Assembly (NCBI RefSeq): GCF_036002945.1
Contig: NZ_CP108529.1
Span: 1,860,001 to 1,924,000, forward strand
DNA from: Streptomyces sp. NBC_01224
GTDB lineage: Bacteria; Actinomycetota; Actinomycetes; Streptomycetales; Streptomycetaceae
DNA: 64,000 nucleotides
Direction: 5' to 3'
In this document: positions 33,364-42,451 of the stretch, in pieces
Layout: every line of letters begins with the position of its first letter
Numbering within the stretch: position 1 is the first letter of the stretch
Notes under the pieces: model-generated
Told to the model about the DNA's origin: nothing
Databases searched by the model: none
The model's input: only the letters and a program-made list of their open reading frames with translations
Program-made: the position numbers and the translations under genes

Positions 33364-35748
33364 TTGCCCACAGCACCGGACCCCTCCCGCCCGTCCCGGA
33401 ACGAAGCCCCGTCCCCCTCCCGAAGAAGCGTTCTCGCCACCGGCACCGCGATCGGCGGCGCACTCGTGGTGGGCGGTGCGTCCGTCCCCGCCCAGGCAGC
33501 CGCCCCTGCCGCCCCTGGACCCGCCGCCCCGGCCCCTGTCACCGTGCACTCCCCCGACGACAGCTGGCGCACGGTCCTGGACGACGCCGACCTGCTCTGG
33601 CAGAAGCTGCCGAAGACCTGGTACGAGGGGCCGTATCTGGGCAACGGCCGCCTCGGCTCCGGCATCTACGCCGAGCCCGGCGCCACCACCACGGCCGTCC
33701 GGTTCAACGTCCAGCACTCCGAGGTCCAGGACCACCGCCCCGAGTTCGGCTCCCTCTTCGGCCTCGCCCGCCTCCCGATCGGCCACTTCACCCTGGAACC
33801 GGCCGGCACCATCACGGGCATCGAGTGGTGGATGCGGCTGCGCACCGCCGAACTCGAAGGCACCGTCACCACGACCGCGGGCACCCTGAAGCTCCGCGCC
33901 TTCGTCCACTCCTCCAGCGATCTGCTCGCCGTGGAGGTCACCCCGAGCGCGGGCGAGCAGGATTTCCGCTGGGTCTTTCACCCGGCCGACGCGATCAGCC
34001 CGCGTGCCGCTTTCAAGCCCCTCCCGGACGGCTACACCGGCAACCCGCCCGCAGTGACCGAAGAGCACGGCGAGATCACCGCCGCCGTCCAGCCGCTGCT
34101 CGCGGGCGGTCAGCACGTCACCGCCTGGCAGGAGCGCAGCAGGGGCACGAACCGCACCCTGTACGTCACCGTCACGCACTCCCACCCGGGGACGACAGCC
34201 CGTACCCGTGCGCTGCGTGCCGTCAAGACCGCTTCCGCGCTGCCGTACGGTCTGCTCGCCGCACCTCATCGCACCTGGTGGGACCGGTTCTACCGGAAGA
34301 GCTTCCTGTCCCTGCCCGACGCCCGGCTGCAGCGTTTCTACTGGATCCAGCTGTACAAGACGGCTTCGGCGGCCCGCAGGGACGCTCCCGTGATGGCCAC
34401 CTCCGGCCCCTGGCTGGAGCCCACCCCGTGGCCGAACACCTGGTGGAACCTCAACGTCCAGCTGGAGTACTGGCTGATCCACGGCTCCAACCACCTGGAA
34501 CTGGACGCCGTCACCCGCGCCCTGAGCGAATTCCGGGACCAGCTCTCCCGCGAGGTCGCGGCCCCCTACCGGGCGGACTCGGCCGGCATGCCCCGCACCA
34601 CCGACCCCCAGCTGGTCAACGGAGCGTCGGTCCCCGACGGCGGCTTCGGCGTCGGCATCCCCGGCCAGGACCCGCCCACCCCCGAGGTCGGCAATCTGAC
34701 CTGGGCGCTGCACAACGTATGGCTCTCCTACCGCCACACCATGGATGAGTCGATCCTGCGCGACACGCTCTTCCCGTTGCTGCGCAAGGCCGTCAACTAC
34801 TACCTGCACTTCCTGACGCCCGGCGCGGACGGAAAGCTGCATCTCCCGGCGACGTTCTCCCCCGAGTACGGCGTGAACGCCCCCGACTGCAACTACGACC
34901 TGATGCTGCTGCGCTGGGGCTGCCGCACCCTGCTGGACTCGGCGGAGCAGCTCGGCATCCACGACCCGCTGACTGCCCGCTGGCAGGAGGTTCTGGCCAG
35001 GCTCGCGCCGTACCCGGTCGACGCCAACGGCTTCATGATCGGCGCCGGGGTGCCGTTCGCGAAGTCGCACCGCCACTACTCGCACATGCTCGCGGTCTAC
35101 CCGCTGTACGAGCTGACGGGGGCGACGCCCGATGAGCGCGCCCTGATCGAGAAGTCCCTTGCCCACTGGGTGGGGTTCGAAGGCGCTCTGCAGGGCTACA
35201 CCTTCACCGGCGCCGCGTCGATGTCCGCACTGCTCGGCAAGGGCGAGGACGCGCTGAAGTATCTCGGCCAGCTGATGAGCCGCTTCATCCAGGCGAACAC
35301 CATGTACAAGGAGTCGGGCCCGGTCATCGAGACCCCGCTGTCGGCGGCCCAGTCGCTGCACGACATGGTGTGCCAGTCGTGGGGCGGCACGATCAGGGTC
35401 TTCCCGGCGCTGCCCGCCGCCTGGCGGGAGATGACCGTCCATGACTTCCGTACGCAGGGCGCGTTCCTGCTCAGTGCGGTACGTGAAGAGGGGCGGACCC
35501 GCTGGGTGCGGGTGACCAGCGAGGCGGGCGCACCCTGCGTCGTACGCCATGGCATAGAGGGTGCCATCGAGATTCGCGACCGGCACGGACGCCCGCTGAG
35601 TTACGAGGAGTTGGCCGATGGTGCGGTACGCATCCGCCTGCGCAAGGGCGACTCCGCGCTGATCACGGCAGAGGGCGACCGCCCGGTCCTGACCGTCCGC
35701 CCGGTCACGGCGAACGAGCCCGCGCCACGCTGGGGCCTGCCGGCCTGA
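33364..35748 (+). CDS. GH95-like glycoside hydrolase, Tat-exported
   Basis: About 794 residues with a Tat signal (SRRSVLATGTAIGGALVVGG) ending near PAQA. The GH95-type features are an N-terminal beta domain with GPYLGNGRLGSGIYAEPG, the helical catalytic barrel with WPNTWWNLNVQLEYWLIHG and FSPEYGVNAPDCNYDLMLL, and GTIRVFPALPAAWREM in the C-terminal region. The family includes alpha-1,2-L-fucosidases and related enzymes; the substrate cannot be read here. A TTG start at 33364 with AGGAGA five bases before is preferred; a GTG at 33334 is in frame. Confidence 0.75.
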   Translation: MPTAPDPSRPSRNEAPSPSRRSVLATGTAIGGALVVGGASVPAQAAAPAAPGPAAPAPVTVHSPDDSWRTVLDDADLLWQKLPKTWYEGPYLGNGRLGSGIYAEPGATTTAVRFNVQHSEVQDHRPEFGSLFGLARLPIGHFTLEPAGTITGIEWWMRLRTAELEGTVTTTAGTLKLRAFVHSSSDLLAVEVTPSAGEQDFRWVFHPADAISPRAAFKPLPDGYTGNPPAVTEEHGEITAAVQPLLAGGQHVTAWQERSRGTNRTLYVTVTHSHPGTTARTRALRAVKTASALPYGLLAAPHRTWWDRFYRKSFLSLPDARLQRFYWIQLYKTASAARRDAPVMATSGPWLEPTPWPNTWWNLNVQLEYWLIHGSNHLELDAVTRALSEFRDQLSREVAAPYRADSAGMPRTTDPQLVNGASVPDGGFGVGIPGQDPPTPEVGNLTWALHNVWLSYRHTMDESILRDTLFPLLRKAVNYYLHFLTPGADGKLHLPATFSPEYGVNAPDCNYDLMLLRWGCRTLLDSAEQLGIHDPLTARWQEVLARLAPYPVDANGFMIGAGVPFAKSHRHYSHMLAVYPLYELTGATPDERALIEKSLAHWVGFEGALQGYTFTGAASMSALLGKGEDALKYLGQLMSRFIQANTMYKESGPVIETPLSAAQSLHDMVCQSWGGTIRVFPALPAAWREMTVHDFRTQGAFLLSAVREEGRTRWVRVTSEAGAPCVVRHGIEGAIEIRDRHGRPLSYEELADGAVRIRLRKGDSALITAEGDRPVLTVRPVTANEPAPRWGLPA

Positions 35749-35827
35749 GCCCCGGCCCGAAGTCCTGGGACCGGTGTCCGATACGTCGGACGGCGCAAGT
35801 GGCGGGTACGCGTGTGAGGCTGACTCC

Positions 35828-36171
35828 ATGACCGGATTCAGCGAGGCCGAGCGCGCGTACCTCAGCACCCAACGGCTGGGGCGGCCGGCCACCGTCGAAC
35901 CGAACAGCCGGCCACAGGCCAATCCCGTCGGCTTCTTCCCGCAGGACGACGGGACGGTCCTGGTCGGCGGCTACGCACTCGGGACGACGAAGAAACAGCG
36001 CAGCCTCCAGGCCAACCCGAAGGTGGCCCTGGCCGTGGACGACATCGTGAGCCTACGGCCGTGGGCGGTACGCGGCATCGACGTCCGCGGCGAGGCCGAA
36101 CTCCTCAAGGGACCGCACGACCTCGGCGCCCAGTGCGGATCCACAGCTGCGGCCTCGACGAGGAGGCCTAG
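35828..36171 (+). pseudogene. PPOX-class (F420/FMN split-barrel) protein gene with a frameshift near its end
   Basis: The first frame gives MTGFSEAERAYLSTQRLGRP, then VGGYALGTTKKQRSLQANPK and ALAVDDIVSLRPWAVRGID, typical of small pyridoxamine-oxidase-like F420-dependent proteins. Near 36122-36130 the family match jumps to the -1 frame, where PVRIHSCGLDEEA and a TAG at 36169 give the expected C-terminus (relatives end with RIHP...GL). One missing base explains this. The combined product would be about 115 residues. Its stop overlaps the stop of the convergent Ada/AlkA gene. It may be broken in the strain or a sequencing slip. Confidence 0.6.
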
Positions 36172-37517
36172 AGGCTCAGGTGCCGTACGGCGTACGAACG
36201 CCAGGGCCGCCACCGCTCCGCCTCGGGCCTCGCGTCCGGATCCACATCGGGGTCGCCGAGCGCACGCATCCTGATGAGCGCCGCGGCTGCCGGACCGATC
36301 CCCGGCAGCCGCAGCAGCGCCTGCTCGGCCTCGTCGCGGTCGGCCCCGGCGTCGAGCCGTACGTCCCCGTCGGCGAGCGCGGTCGCCAGAGCCCGCAGCG
36401 CCGGGCCGTCCACCGCACCGGCCAGCACTCCCGGCTCGGGAAAGACATGCGTGAGCCCGCCGCAGGGGACGTCGAGGACCTTCCCGTACATCTCGACGAG
36501 CCGCTCGGCCCCGGCCCCGCCCACCAGCGTCCGTACGGCGAACTCCTCCGGATCCGCGGCACCCGGCGAGCGCAGCCCCGGGCGGGCGGCGACACTCGTG
36601 GCGAGTCGCGGGTCGGTGCCGAGCCGCTCGTCGACGGCGTACGGATCGGCGTCCAGGTCGAAGAGACGCCGCAGCCGCTGCACGGCCGTCGTCAGATCCC
36701 GCAGGTCCGTGAGGTGGATCCGGGCGTCCAGCCAGGACCCGGCGGACTGCTCGTCGACGGCCACGATGCCCGTGCCGTACGGGAGCCGCAGGGTGCGCCG
36801 GTAGGTACGGGCACCGGGATCCCCGCTGACCTCCTCGATCCGGGCGACCGTCTCGCCCGCCAGGAGATCGAAGACCTCGCGGGCCGCGTACGGCCCCCGG
36901 TGGGCGAGCCGCAGCGGGATCCCGGTGGTGCGCGCCTCCCGTACCGCCGCTCCCAGCCCCGTCCCGGCCTCGGCGCGCAGCGCGCTCGGCGTACGGGCAT
37001 AGATCTGCCGGATCGTGTCATTGAACTGCCGCACGCTGGCGAAGCCGGACGCGAAGGCGATCTCGGTCACGGGCAGCCCGGTCGTCTGGAGCAGCACCCG
37101 CGCGGTATGGGCCCGCTGGGCGCGGGCGAGCGCGACGGGTCCGGCACCCAGCTCCGCGTTGAGCTGCCGCTGCACCTGCCGTGAGCTGTAGCCGAGCCGG
37201 TGGGCGAGACCGGGCACGCCCTCCCGGTCGACCACGCCGTCGCCGATCATCCGCATGGCTCGGCCGACGACATCGGCCCGGACGTTCCAGTCGGCGGAGC
37301 CGGGCACGGCGTCCGGGCGGCAGCGTCGGCACGCCCGGAAGCCGTTGCCCTGGGCGGCGGCCGCGGTCGGGTAGAAGCGGACGTTCTTCCGCTTGGGGGT
37401 GACGGCGGGGCAGCTCGGCCGGCAGTAGATGCCGGTCGTTGCGACGGCGAAGAAGAACTCCCCGTCGAAACGGGCGTCACGGCTGCTCACCGCCTCGTAC
37501 CTGGTCTGTTCGTCCAT
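36168..37517 (-). CDS. Ada-type regulator fused to AlkA DNA-3-methyladenine glycosylase
   Basis: A 449-residue fusion. The Ada zinc domain has GIYCRPSCP near residue 32 and CRRCRPDA near residue 65, whose first Cys accepts methyl groups from DNA phosphotriesters. An AraC-type helix-turn-helix follows (LAHRLGYSSRQVQRQLNAEL to IAFASGFASVRQFNDT). The AlkA N-terminal domain and the HhH-GPD glycosylase domain come next, with LPGIGPAAAALIRMRALGD near residue 410. It removes alkylated purines and probably induces itself. The ATG giving MDEQTRYEAV was chosen. This domain order is common in actinobacteria. Confidence 0.9.
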   Translation of the reverse strand: MDEQTRYEAVSSRDARFDGEFFFAVATTGIYCRPSCPAVTPKRKNVRFYPTAAAAQGNGFRACRRCRPDAVPGSADWNVRADVVGRAMRMIGDGVVDREGVPGLAHRLGYSSRQVQRQLNAELGAGPVALARAQRAHTARVLLQTTGLPVTEIAFASGFASVRQFNDTIRQIYARTPSALRAEAGTGLGAAVREARTTGIPLRLAHRGPYAAREVFDLLAGETVARIEEVSGDPGARTYRRTLRLPYGTGIVAVDEQSAGSWLDARIHLTDLRDLTTAVQRLRRLFDLDADPYAVDERLGTDPRLATSVAARPGLRSPGAADPEEFAVRTLVGGAGAERLVEMYGKVLDVPCGGLTHVFPEPGVLAGAVDGPALRALATALADGDVRLDAGADRDEAEQALLRLPGIGPAAAALIRMRALGDPDVDPDARPEAERWRPWRSYAVRHLSL

Positions 37518-37587
37518 CACACCGTCCAGTGTGCGGCACCTCCGGGTACTGCACTGGCGGTATTCGGACGTCGAGCAGGGTTGCGGC

Positions 37588-38763
37588 CTACCGCAGCCGG
37601 CCCCGCTTCGCGTCCATGGCCGCCCGGCCCTCGGCCCCTCTGCGCTTCCATTCACGCAGCATTTCGGACCGCACCCGGGCATCGGTCTTGGCGACGATGC
37701 GCTGGTTCTCGCGCAGCAGCTTGCGGAAGCTGTCGAGGCGCCGCTCCGAGAGCGAACCGTCCTCGATCGCGGCGAGTACCGCGCAGCCGGGCTCCGACTC
37801 ATGGGCGCAGTCGTGGAACCGGCACTGCTCGGCCAGCTCCTCGATCTCGGAGAAGACCTGGCCGACGCCGGTCTCCGCGTCCCAGAGCCCCACCCCGCGC
37901 AGTCCGGGGGTGTCGATCAGTACGCCCCCGGAGGGCAGGACCAGCAGATTGCGGGTCGTGGTGGTGTGCCGGCCCTTGCCGTCGACATCGCGGGCGGCCT
38001 GCACCTCCATCACATCGCGGCCGAGGAGGGTGTTGGCGAGGGTCGACTTGCCCGCGCCGGACGCCCCGAGCAGCACGCTCGTCCCGCCCGCGACGATGGC
38101 GCCGAAGACATCGAGCCCTTCCCCGGTGGCGGAGCTGACGGGCAGCACCTGTACACCGGGCGCGATGGCCTCGATGTCCTGGACGAGGTACGACAGCGTG
38201 GCGGTGTCCGGCACCAGATCGGCCTTGGTGAGCACCACGATCGGCTGGGCGGCGCCGTCCGCGGCGGACGCCCCGTCGCGCAGCAGCGCGTCGCCACTGG
38301 AGCTGGACATGGCGAGCGCGAGGAAGCGCTCCACCCGCCCCAGGTCGAGCTCCACGGCGAGCGAGACACAGATCGCGATGTGGTCGACGTTGGTGGCCAG
38401 CACCTGCCCCTCGGAGCGCTGCGACGAAGTCGAGCGGACGAAGGCCGTACGCCGCGGCAGCAGCGTCCGTACGAACTGCGGATCGCCGTCGGGGTCGACG
38501 GCGACCCAGTCGCCCGTGCAGATGATCCGCATCGGATCACGCGGGACGACGAAGGCGGTGTCGGCCCGGAGCGTGCCGTGCGGTGTGACGACATCGCACT
38601 GCCCGCGGTCCACCCGCACCACGCGTCCGGGCAGCAGACCCTGTCCGGCGTACGGAGCGAACTCGGCGGCCCAGTTGTCGTCCCAGCCGTACGGGGACAG
38701 CGGATGCGACGCGGACAAGCCCTGAAGAGAAGAGACGAAGGACTGAGAAGACGGGAAAGACAA
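37588..38763 (-). CDS. rsgA: RsgA, ribosome small-subunit maturation GTPase
   Basis: A 391-residue circularly permuted GTPase. The N-terminal OB fold includes GRVVRVDRGQCDVVTPHGTL. The G domain runs in the order G4 (VVLTKADLV near residue 190), G1 (LLGASGAGKSTLANTLLG near 232) and G3 (LIDTPGLRGVG). The zinc domain has CRFHDCAHESEPGC near residue 307. It tests decoding-site readiness during 30S assembly. A TTG start after GAAGGG was chosen; a GTG at 38802 is in frame. The ribosome site lies in a small palindrome (ACCCTTTGAAGGGT), and a tiny ORF precedes the gene. Confidence 0.93.
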   Translation of the reverse strand: MSFPSSQSFVSSLQGLSASHPLSPYGWDDNWAAEFAPYAGQGLLPGRVVRVDRGQCDVVTPHGTLRADTAFVVPRDPMRIICTGDWVAVDPDGDPQFVRTLLPRRTAFVRSTSSQRSEGQVLATNVDHIAICVSLAVELDLGRVERFLALAMSSSSGDALLRDGASAADGAAQPIVVLTKADLVPDTATLSYLVQDIEAIAPGVQVLPVSSATGEGLDVFGAIVAGGTSVLLGASGAGKSTLANTLLGRDVMEVQAARDVDGKGRHTTTTRNLLVLPSGGVLIDTPGLRGVGLWDAETGVGQVFSEIEELAEQCRFHDCAHESEPGCAVLAAIEDGSLSERRLDSFRKLLRENQRIVAKTDARVRSEMLREWKRRGAEGRAAMDAKRGRLR

Positions 38764-38825
38764 GGGAAACCCTTCAAAGGGTGGCCCCGGCAACGCGCAC
38801 ACAGGCGCGAAGAGTTACGGAAAGG

Positions 38826-38897
38826 TCAGCCGGCGACCACGGGGGTGGGAACGATGCTCTTCTGGTTGTGGGCAACGCCCACCGCGGCGACAGTCAT
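38826..38897 (-). CDS. 23-residue small ORF with full Shine-Dalgarno, upstream of rsgA
   Basis: ATG at 38897 to TGA at 38826 encodes MTVAAVGVAH then NQKSIVPTPVVAG. AGGAGGTGA, complementary to nine bases of the 16S rRNA tail, lies 8 bases before the ATG, far better than the rsgA site itself. A promoter candidate is at 38971-39001. The stop is 62 bases before the rsgA TTG start. It could be a leader peptide that tunes rsgA translation or a functional microprotein. I know of no family for it. Confidence 0.55.
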   Translation of the reverse strand: MTVAAVGVAHNQKSIVPTPVVAG

Positions 38898-38970
38898 CAA
38901 TGTCCTCACCTCCTGGTTCGAGCACGGGGCCGACACCGGCGGTTCTTGTCCGCCGTCCGGAACGCTGCAC

Positions 38971-39001
38971 ACGATAGCCCGCGACCGTCGGGGGCCGTCA
39001 A
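38971..39001 (-). promoter_or_regulatory. Promoter candidate for small ORF and rsgA
   Basis: Read leftward, TTGACG (38996-39001) and TATCGT (38971-38976) are separated by 19 bases. A start near 38964 would give a leader of about 67 bases before the small ORF. Confidence 0.5.
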
Positions 39002-39138
39002 CACATTTGATCCACGGGATCCGGCAGCCCCGCCCCGGGGCACTTCGCTATCGCATTCATCGGAGATATCCGTTGATCTCCCTCGATCAGGTGATACATA
39101 TGCACAACGACCGGTCCCGGGCCGTTATGGTGCCGAGC

Positions 39139-39639
39139 ATGACCTCCCCCCGGACCGCCACCGGCACGTTCACACGCGCCCAGTTGGGCACGATCACGCT
39201 GATCGGGTGGAGCGGCGAACACCCCGATGGCGGCCACGACGTCGCCTTCCTTCTCGTCTACTCACTGGGTGACGGGACGGACGGCCCGGCCGCCGGGGAG
39301 GCCGCCATGCGCGTGGCCCTGGACCGCAGTGGACTGCCGGTCGGCGCCGGTCCCGTCCACGCCGCCGAGACCCCGGGCCTACCGGTGACGCTGCTCGTCC
39401 AGGCCGGTCAGGCGGTCCTGACGCTTCCTCATTTCACCGCTCAGTACCCCGCACCGCCCGAGTGGCTGGCCGCGGCCCACGAGCGGGGCGAGGTACACGC
39501 GATGTTCGCCACCCGTCCGTGGCCCCAGGGCACGCCGGGCCGGCCGGTCAGCGAGGAGTTGCTGCGGTCGTTCGCAGGCGACGAAGAGGTCATCATGACC
39601 TCCGCCCACTGCGTCCTTCCGGCACGCAGCCTGGGCTGA
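39139..39639 (+). CDS. DUF5949 family protein
   Basis: A 166-residue soluble protein of the Streptomyces DUF5949 type, recognised from LGTITLIGWSGEHPDGGHDV, AFLLVYSLGDGTDGPAAGEA, VLTLPHFTAQYPAPPEWLAA and the end SAHCVLPARSLG. Its function is unknown. The ATG at 39139 was chosen; one at 39127 is in frame. It is divergent from the rsgA leader and transcribed alone. Confidence 0.7.
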   Translation: MTSPRTATGTFTRAQLGTITLIGWSGEHPDGGHDVAFLLVYSLGDGTDGPAAGEAAMRVALDRSGLPVGAGPVHAAETPGLPVTLLVQAGQAVLTLPHFTAQYPAPPEWLAAAHERGEVHAMFATRPWPQGTPGRPVSEELLRSFAGDEEVIMTSAHCVLPARSLG

Positions 39640-39799
39640 GCCGCCCCGTACGCCAGATGCCCACCGCCCCCCGTGGAACGGTGGGCGTCAACGTGTGCGA
39701 AGCCCTGGGGCTGTGCCCCGGATACTGCTCGGTGGTGTCGTATGCCGGAGTGCGGGCGATAGCCGGGCGGAGCCCCGAATCGCCCGCACTTCAGGAGTC

Positions 39800-40210
39800 T
39801 CAGCTGTTGCCGACCCCGTTGCCCGAGAGCACCGGGATGTCGTCCACGAGGTGCGACAGTGCCTCGTCGCCCTCGGCCTGGGTGGAGTTTTCGGCGCACT
39901 GCTGGTTCTGCGGCGAGGCCAGGACGTCGACGTCCTGAGCCGCGACCGGCACCAGCACACCGACGAGTGAACCGGCGTTGGCCTTGGCCGACAGGCCGAC
40001 GCAGGCCTTGTTCAGCGTGCCCTGGACGAGCTGGAACTGCGGGCTGCCGTCGCCCTGGGTCACGCTGTTGCCGAACTCGCCCACGGTTTCGTTGCCGTTG
40101 ACCGACGTGGCTCCCTGGTCATCACCGCTCGCCATGGCCGCGGGGGCAGCGGCGGCAGACAGACCGACCAAGGACACGGCCACTGCCGCGCCGGCCGTCA
40201 TCTTCTTCAT
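39800..40210 (-). CDS. Rodlin (surface rodlet-layer protein) 1
   Basis: A 136-residue secreted protein with a signal peptide ending near AMASG. The rodlin body has GDGSPQFQLVQGTLNKACVG, VPVAAQDVDVLASPQNQQCA, and the conserved end DDIPVLSGNG-GNS. Rodlins build the paired-rod texture on Streptomyces aerial hyphae and spores together with chaplins. Two more copies follow at 40789-41199 and 42452-42853. ATG at 40210 is preferred; a GTG just before it is also possible after AAAGG. Confidence 0.9.
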   Translation of the reverse strand: MKKMTAGAAVAVSLVGLSAAAAPAAMASGDDQGATSVNGNETVGEFGNSVTQGDGSPQFQLVQGTLNKACVGLSAKANAGSLVGVLVPVAAQDVDVLASPQNQQCAENSTQAEGDEALSHLVDDIPVLSGNGVGNS

Positions 40211-40329
40211 CACGCTTTACCTTTCGGAGCGTCCCGCTGTGGAACGTATTGATCAACCTGCTACGGAGGCGTCGATTCCGCATTACCACTCAAATGGGTT
40301 TGATCCGGCGTGATTTCGACGCCGCGCCC

Positions 40330-40530
40330 TCACCCGTCGACGTCCTCTTCGGAGATACGGGCCGCAGGAACGCGACTTCCCGCACAAGGTCGATGGGGTT
40401 GCGCGGACGGCGCCGGCTCCGGGCCGCCGCGGGCCGCCTGCCATTCGGCGAGCAGCCGGTCGTAGATGGGTGTGACGTCCTGCGCGTGCCGCTGCCGGCC
40501 GCTGGGGCGTTGGCTGTCGTACTGGTCCAT
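40330..40530 (-). CDS. Small hypothetical protein with TPIYDRLLAEWQA motif
   Basis: A 66-residue protein starting MDQYDSQRPSGRQRHAQDVT and continuing PIYDRLLAEWQAARGGPEP, with a Pro-rich tail. Short Streptomyces proteins of unknown role often carry this TPIYDxLLxEWxA segment. The ATG follows GTAGGGGC. It lies between two rodlin genes on the same strand, so it may be transcribed with them or independently. Confidence 0.55.
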   Translation of the reverse strand: MDQYDSQRPSGRQRHAQDVTPIYDRLLAEWQAARGGPEPAPSAQPHRPCAGSRVPAARISEEDVDG

Positions 40531-40788
40531 GAACAGCCCCTACCCGGTGTGAGTGGTGACGCCTGCCGTCACTACGGCAACCGGCCCAGTACGCCCGTCC
40601 CTTCGAGGGTTCGGCGGCGCCCCGGACGCACGACATGGGGCCGGCGCATCCGGGCCGCCGAAGAACGGCTGCCACGTGGATGTGCCGACCCCACGGGTGT
40701 TTCACACACTGCGGACAGGCGTACTCGAAGCCGCCCGTGCCTCCACGAATTCGAGGAATCAGCGACGAGCGACCGGAGCCTCACGGTT

Positions 40789-41199
40789 CTAGCTGTTGCC
40801 GGTACCGTTGCCGGACAGGACCGGAATGTCGTCCACGAGGTGCGACAGCGCCTCGTCACCCTTGGCCTGGGTGGAGTTCTCCGTGCACTGCTGGTTCTGC
40901 GGCGAGGCCAGGGCGTCGACGTCCTGGACCGCGACCGGCACGGCGCCGAGGGCCGAACCGACGCCGGCCTTGGCCGGCAGGGCGATGCAAGGCTTGTTGA
41001 GTGAGCCCTGGATGAGCGCGAACTGCGGGCTCCAGTCACCGTGGGTGGCGGAGTTGCCGTACGACTGGACAGCATCGTTGCCGTTGAACGACGTCGTGCC
41101 ACCGTCGTTGCCCACGGCCATGGCCTGCGGAGCGATCGCGGCGGAGACGCCGACGATCGAAGCAGCGACGGCTGCCGAGGCCATAATCTTCTTGATCAC
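40789..41199 (-). CDS. Rodlin 2
   Basis: A 136-residue secreted rodlin: signal peptide MIKKIMASAAVAASIVG to AMAVG, then GDWSPQFALIQGSLNKPCIA, VPVAVQDVDALASPQNQQCT and DDIPVLSGNGTGNS. It shares most of its C-terminal half with rodlins 1 and 3. GTG start after GAAGGG. The DNA around the C-terminal 40 codons is nearly the same as in the other two copies, suggesting recent duplication or conversion. Confidence 0.92.
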   Translation of the reverse strand: MIKKIMASAAVAASIVGVSAAIAPQAMAVGNDGGTTSFNGNDAVQSYGNSATHGDWSPQFALIQGSLNKPCIALPAKAGVGSALGAVPVAVQDVDALASPQNQQCTENSTQAKGDEALSHLVDDIPVLSGNGTGNS

Positions 41200-41385
41200 C
41201 AAATAGCCCTTCTGGGGTTTTCTGTTGCCCGCCTGTCCGGAGCGCTCTGGCCGACTCGGGGCAGCGGGGGTGGTTGTGCCGCTTCACTCGAACGATGCTT
41301 CTGCTGTCCGGTTGTTCGCCGAATGCACAGCACCGGAGGTATGCGAAATGCTGCCGAGGAGCGGGCACTGCCGTGGCGTGACGGA

Positions 41386-41676
41386 TCAGCCGCCGAGCGG
41401 CAGGCCGCCCATCAGCGGGGTCGCACCCTTGGCCGCACCGGTGGCCTGGCCGGCCAGCTTGGTGACGGTGCCGTTCTTCTGCGCCGAATCGGCGGCGCCG
41501 TCGGCCGTGTCGACGATCGGGTCGACAGCCTGCGGGGCGCCGTCCACAACCTGGTTGACACCGCCGTTGAGGCTGAAGTCGGGGGCCGTGGCGGTGGTAA
41601 CGGCGAAGGCGGGAGCAGCCGTTCCGAGAGCAACCACGGAACCGGCAACGAACGCAGCGGTCTTCGCGTACTTCAC
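41386..41676 (-). CDS. Small secreted protein of unknown function in the chaplin-rodlin cluster
   Basis: A 96-residue precursor with a chaplin-like signal peptide (MKYAKTAAFVAGSVVALG to APAFA). The short mature part (APDFSLNGGVNQVVDGAPQA onward, ending LMGGLPLGG) has no cysteine, so it is neither a chaplin nor a rodlin. The signal region resembles that of the short chaplin next door (VKYTKVAAIAAGT). It starts at a GTG after GGGAACCTGAAA. Its position among surface genes suggests a cell-surface role, but none is known to me. Confidence 0.65.
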   Translation of the reverse strand: MKYAKTAAFVAGSVVALGTAAPAFAVTTATAPDFSLNGGVNQVVDGAPQAVDPIVDTADGAADSAQKNGTVTKLAGQATGAAKGATPLMGGLPLGG

Positions 41677-41922
41677 TTTCAGGTTCCCTTCTGCAGCGGC
41701 ATCTGTTTCGGTCGCGTATCCGCGCCGCACAAGCCTTCTTCAGCTGTGCCTTCTGCCGCTTTCGCCCTGGGTGGCGATGCGGTCCCGACACGGCGACTGG
41801 ACGGGGCCGCCTCTTCTCCGGGACCACTCGATCGACACCGGGAAATGGGGGGAGGCCCCGGCACGCATCGGATGCGTGCCGGGGCCTCCCGGTCATGAGC
41901 GTTCGGCCGGGCCGACCGGAGA

Positions 41923-42156
41923 TCAGGTGTTGGAGCAGGCGTTGCCGGAGGCGGGGTTGAGCAGCCCGATCACGCTCACGGTGTTGCCGCAGAGGTTGAC
42001 CGGAACGTGGACCGGAGCCTGGACAACGTTGCCGGACACCACGCCCGGGGAGTTGGCGGTGCTGCCGTCGGCGCCTGCGTCGGCAAAGGCGGGCGCGGCA
42101 GCACCCATCGCCATCAGAGTTCCGGCGGCAATGGCGGCAACCTTGGTGTACTTCAC
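41923..42156 (-). CDS. Short chaplin
   Basis: A 77-residue precursor: signal peptide MKYTKVAAIAAGTLMAMG to APAFA, then one chaplin domain with NSPGVVSGNVVQAPVHVPVN and LCGNTVSVIGLLNPASGNAC, including the paired cysteines. Short chaplins assemble into amyloid fibrils that make aerial hyphae hydrophobic. A GTG start after a GGGAAAAAA stretch. Confidence 0.92.
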   Translation of the reverse strand: MKYTKVAAIAAGTLMAMGAAAPAFADAGADGSTANSPGVVSGNVVQAPVHVPVNLCGNTVSVIGLLNPASGNACSNT

Positions 42157-42451
42157 TTTTTTCCCTTTCGTTTGACGGAGTCCGGAGCGGCCACGTCTTT
42201 CGTGCCGCACGAGCGCGGTCCTGATCACTCGTAACTCCGCCGCTGCAATTGGTAACGATGTAAGACCGTAGGCGAAACTCTTTGAGGAGAAGATCTCCGA
42301 AAAACCGCCCGAATGACGCAGTATCGTTCACTCAAAGTCACGGGCGCGATCATCGGACAATCCGATGCGCCGGTACCAAGAAAGGCGGCCAACGAACCCG
42401 AGCCGCACGGAGGAGGAATTCCGACGCCCCGGGCCTTTCATTGCGACTGAA

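Noticed and set aside
40214..40788. Rightward open frame across the first rodlin gap
   Set aside because: It lacks a ribosome site and family match, and its composition mirrors the leftward rodlin and small genes.
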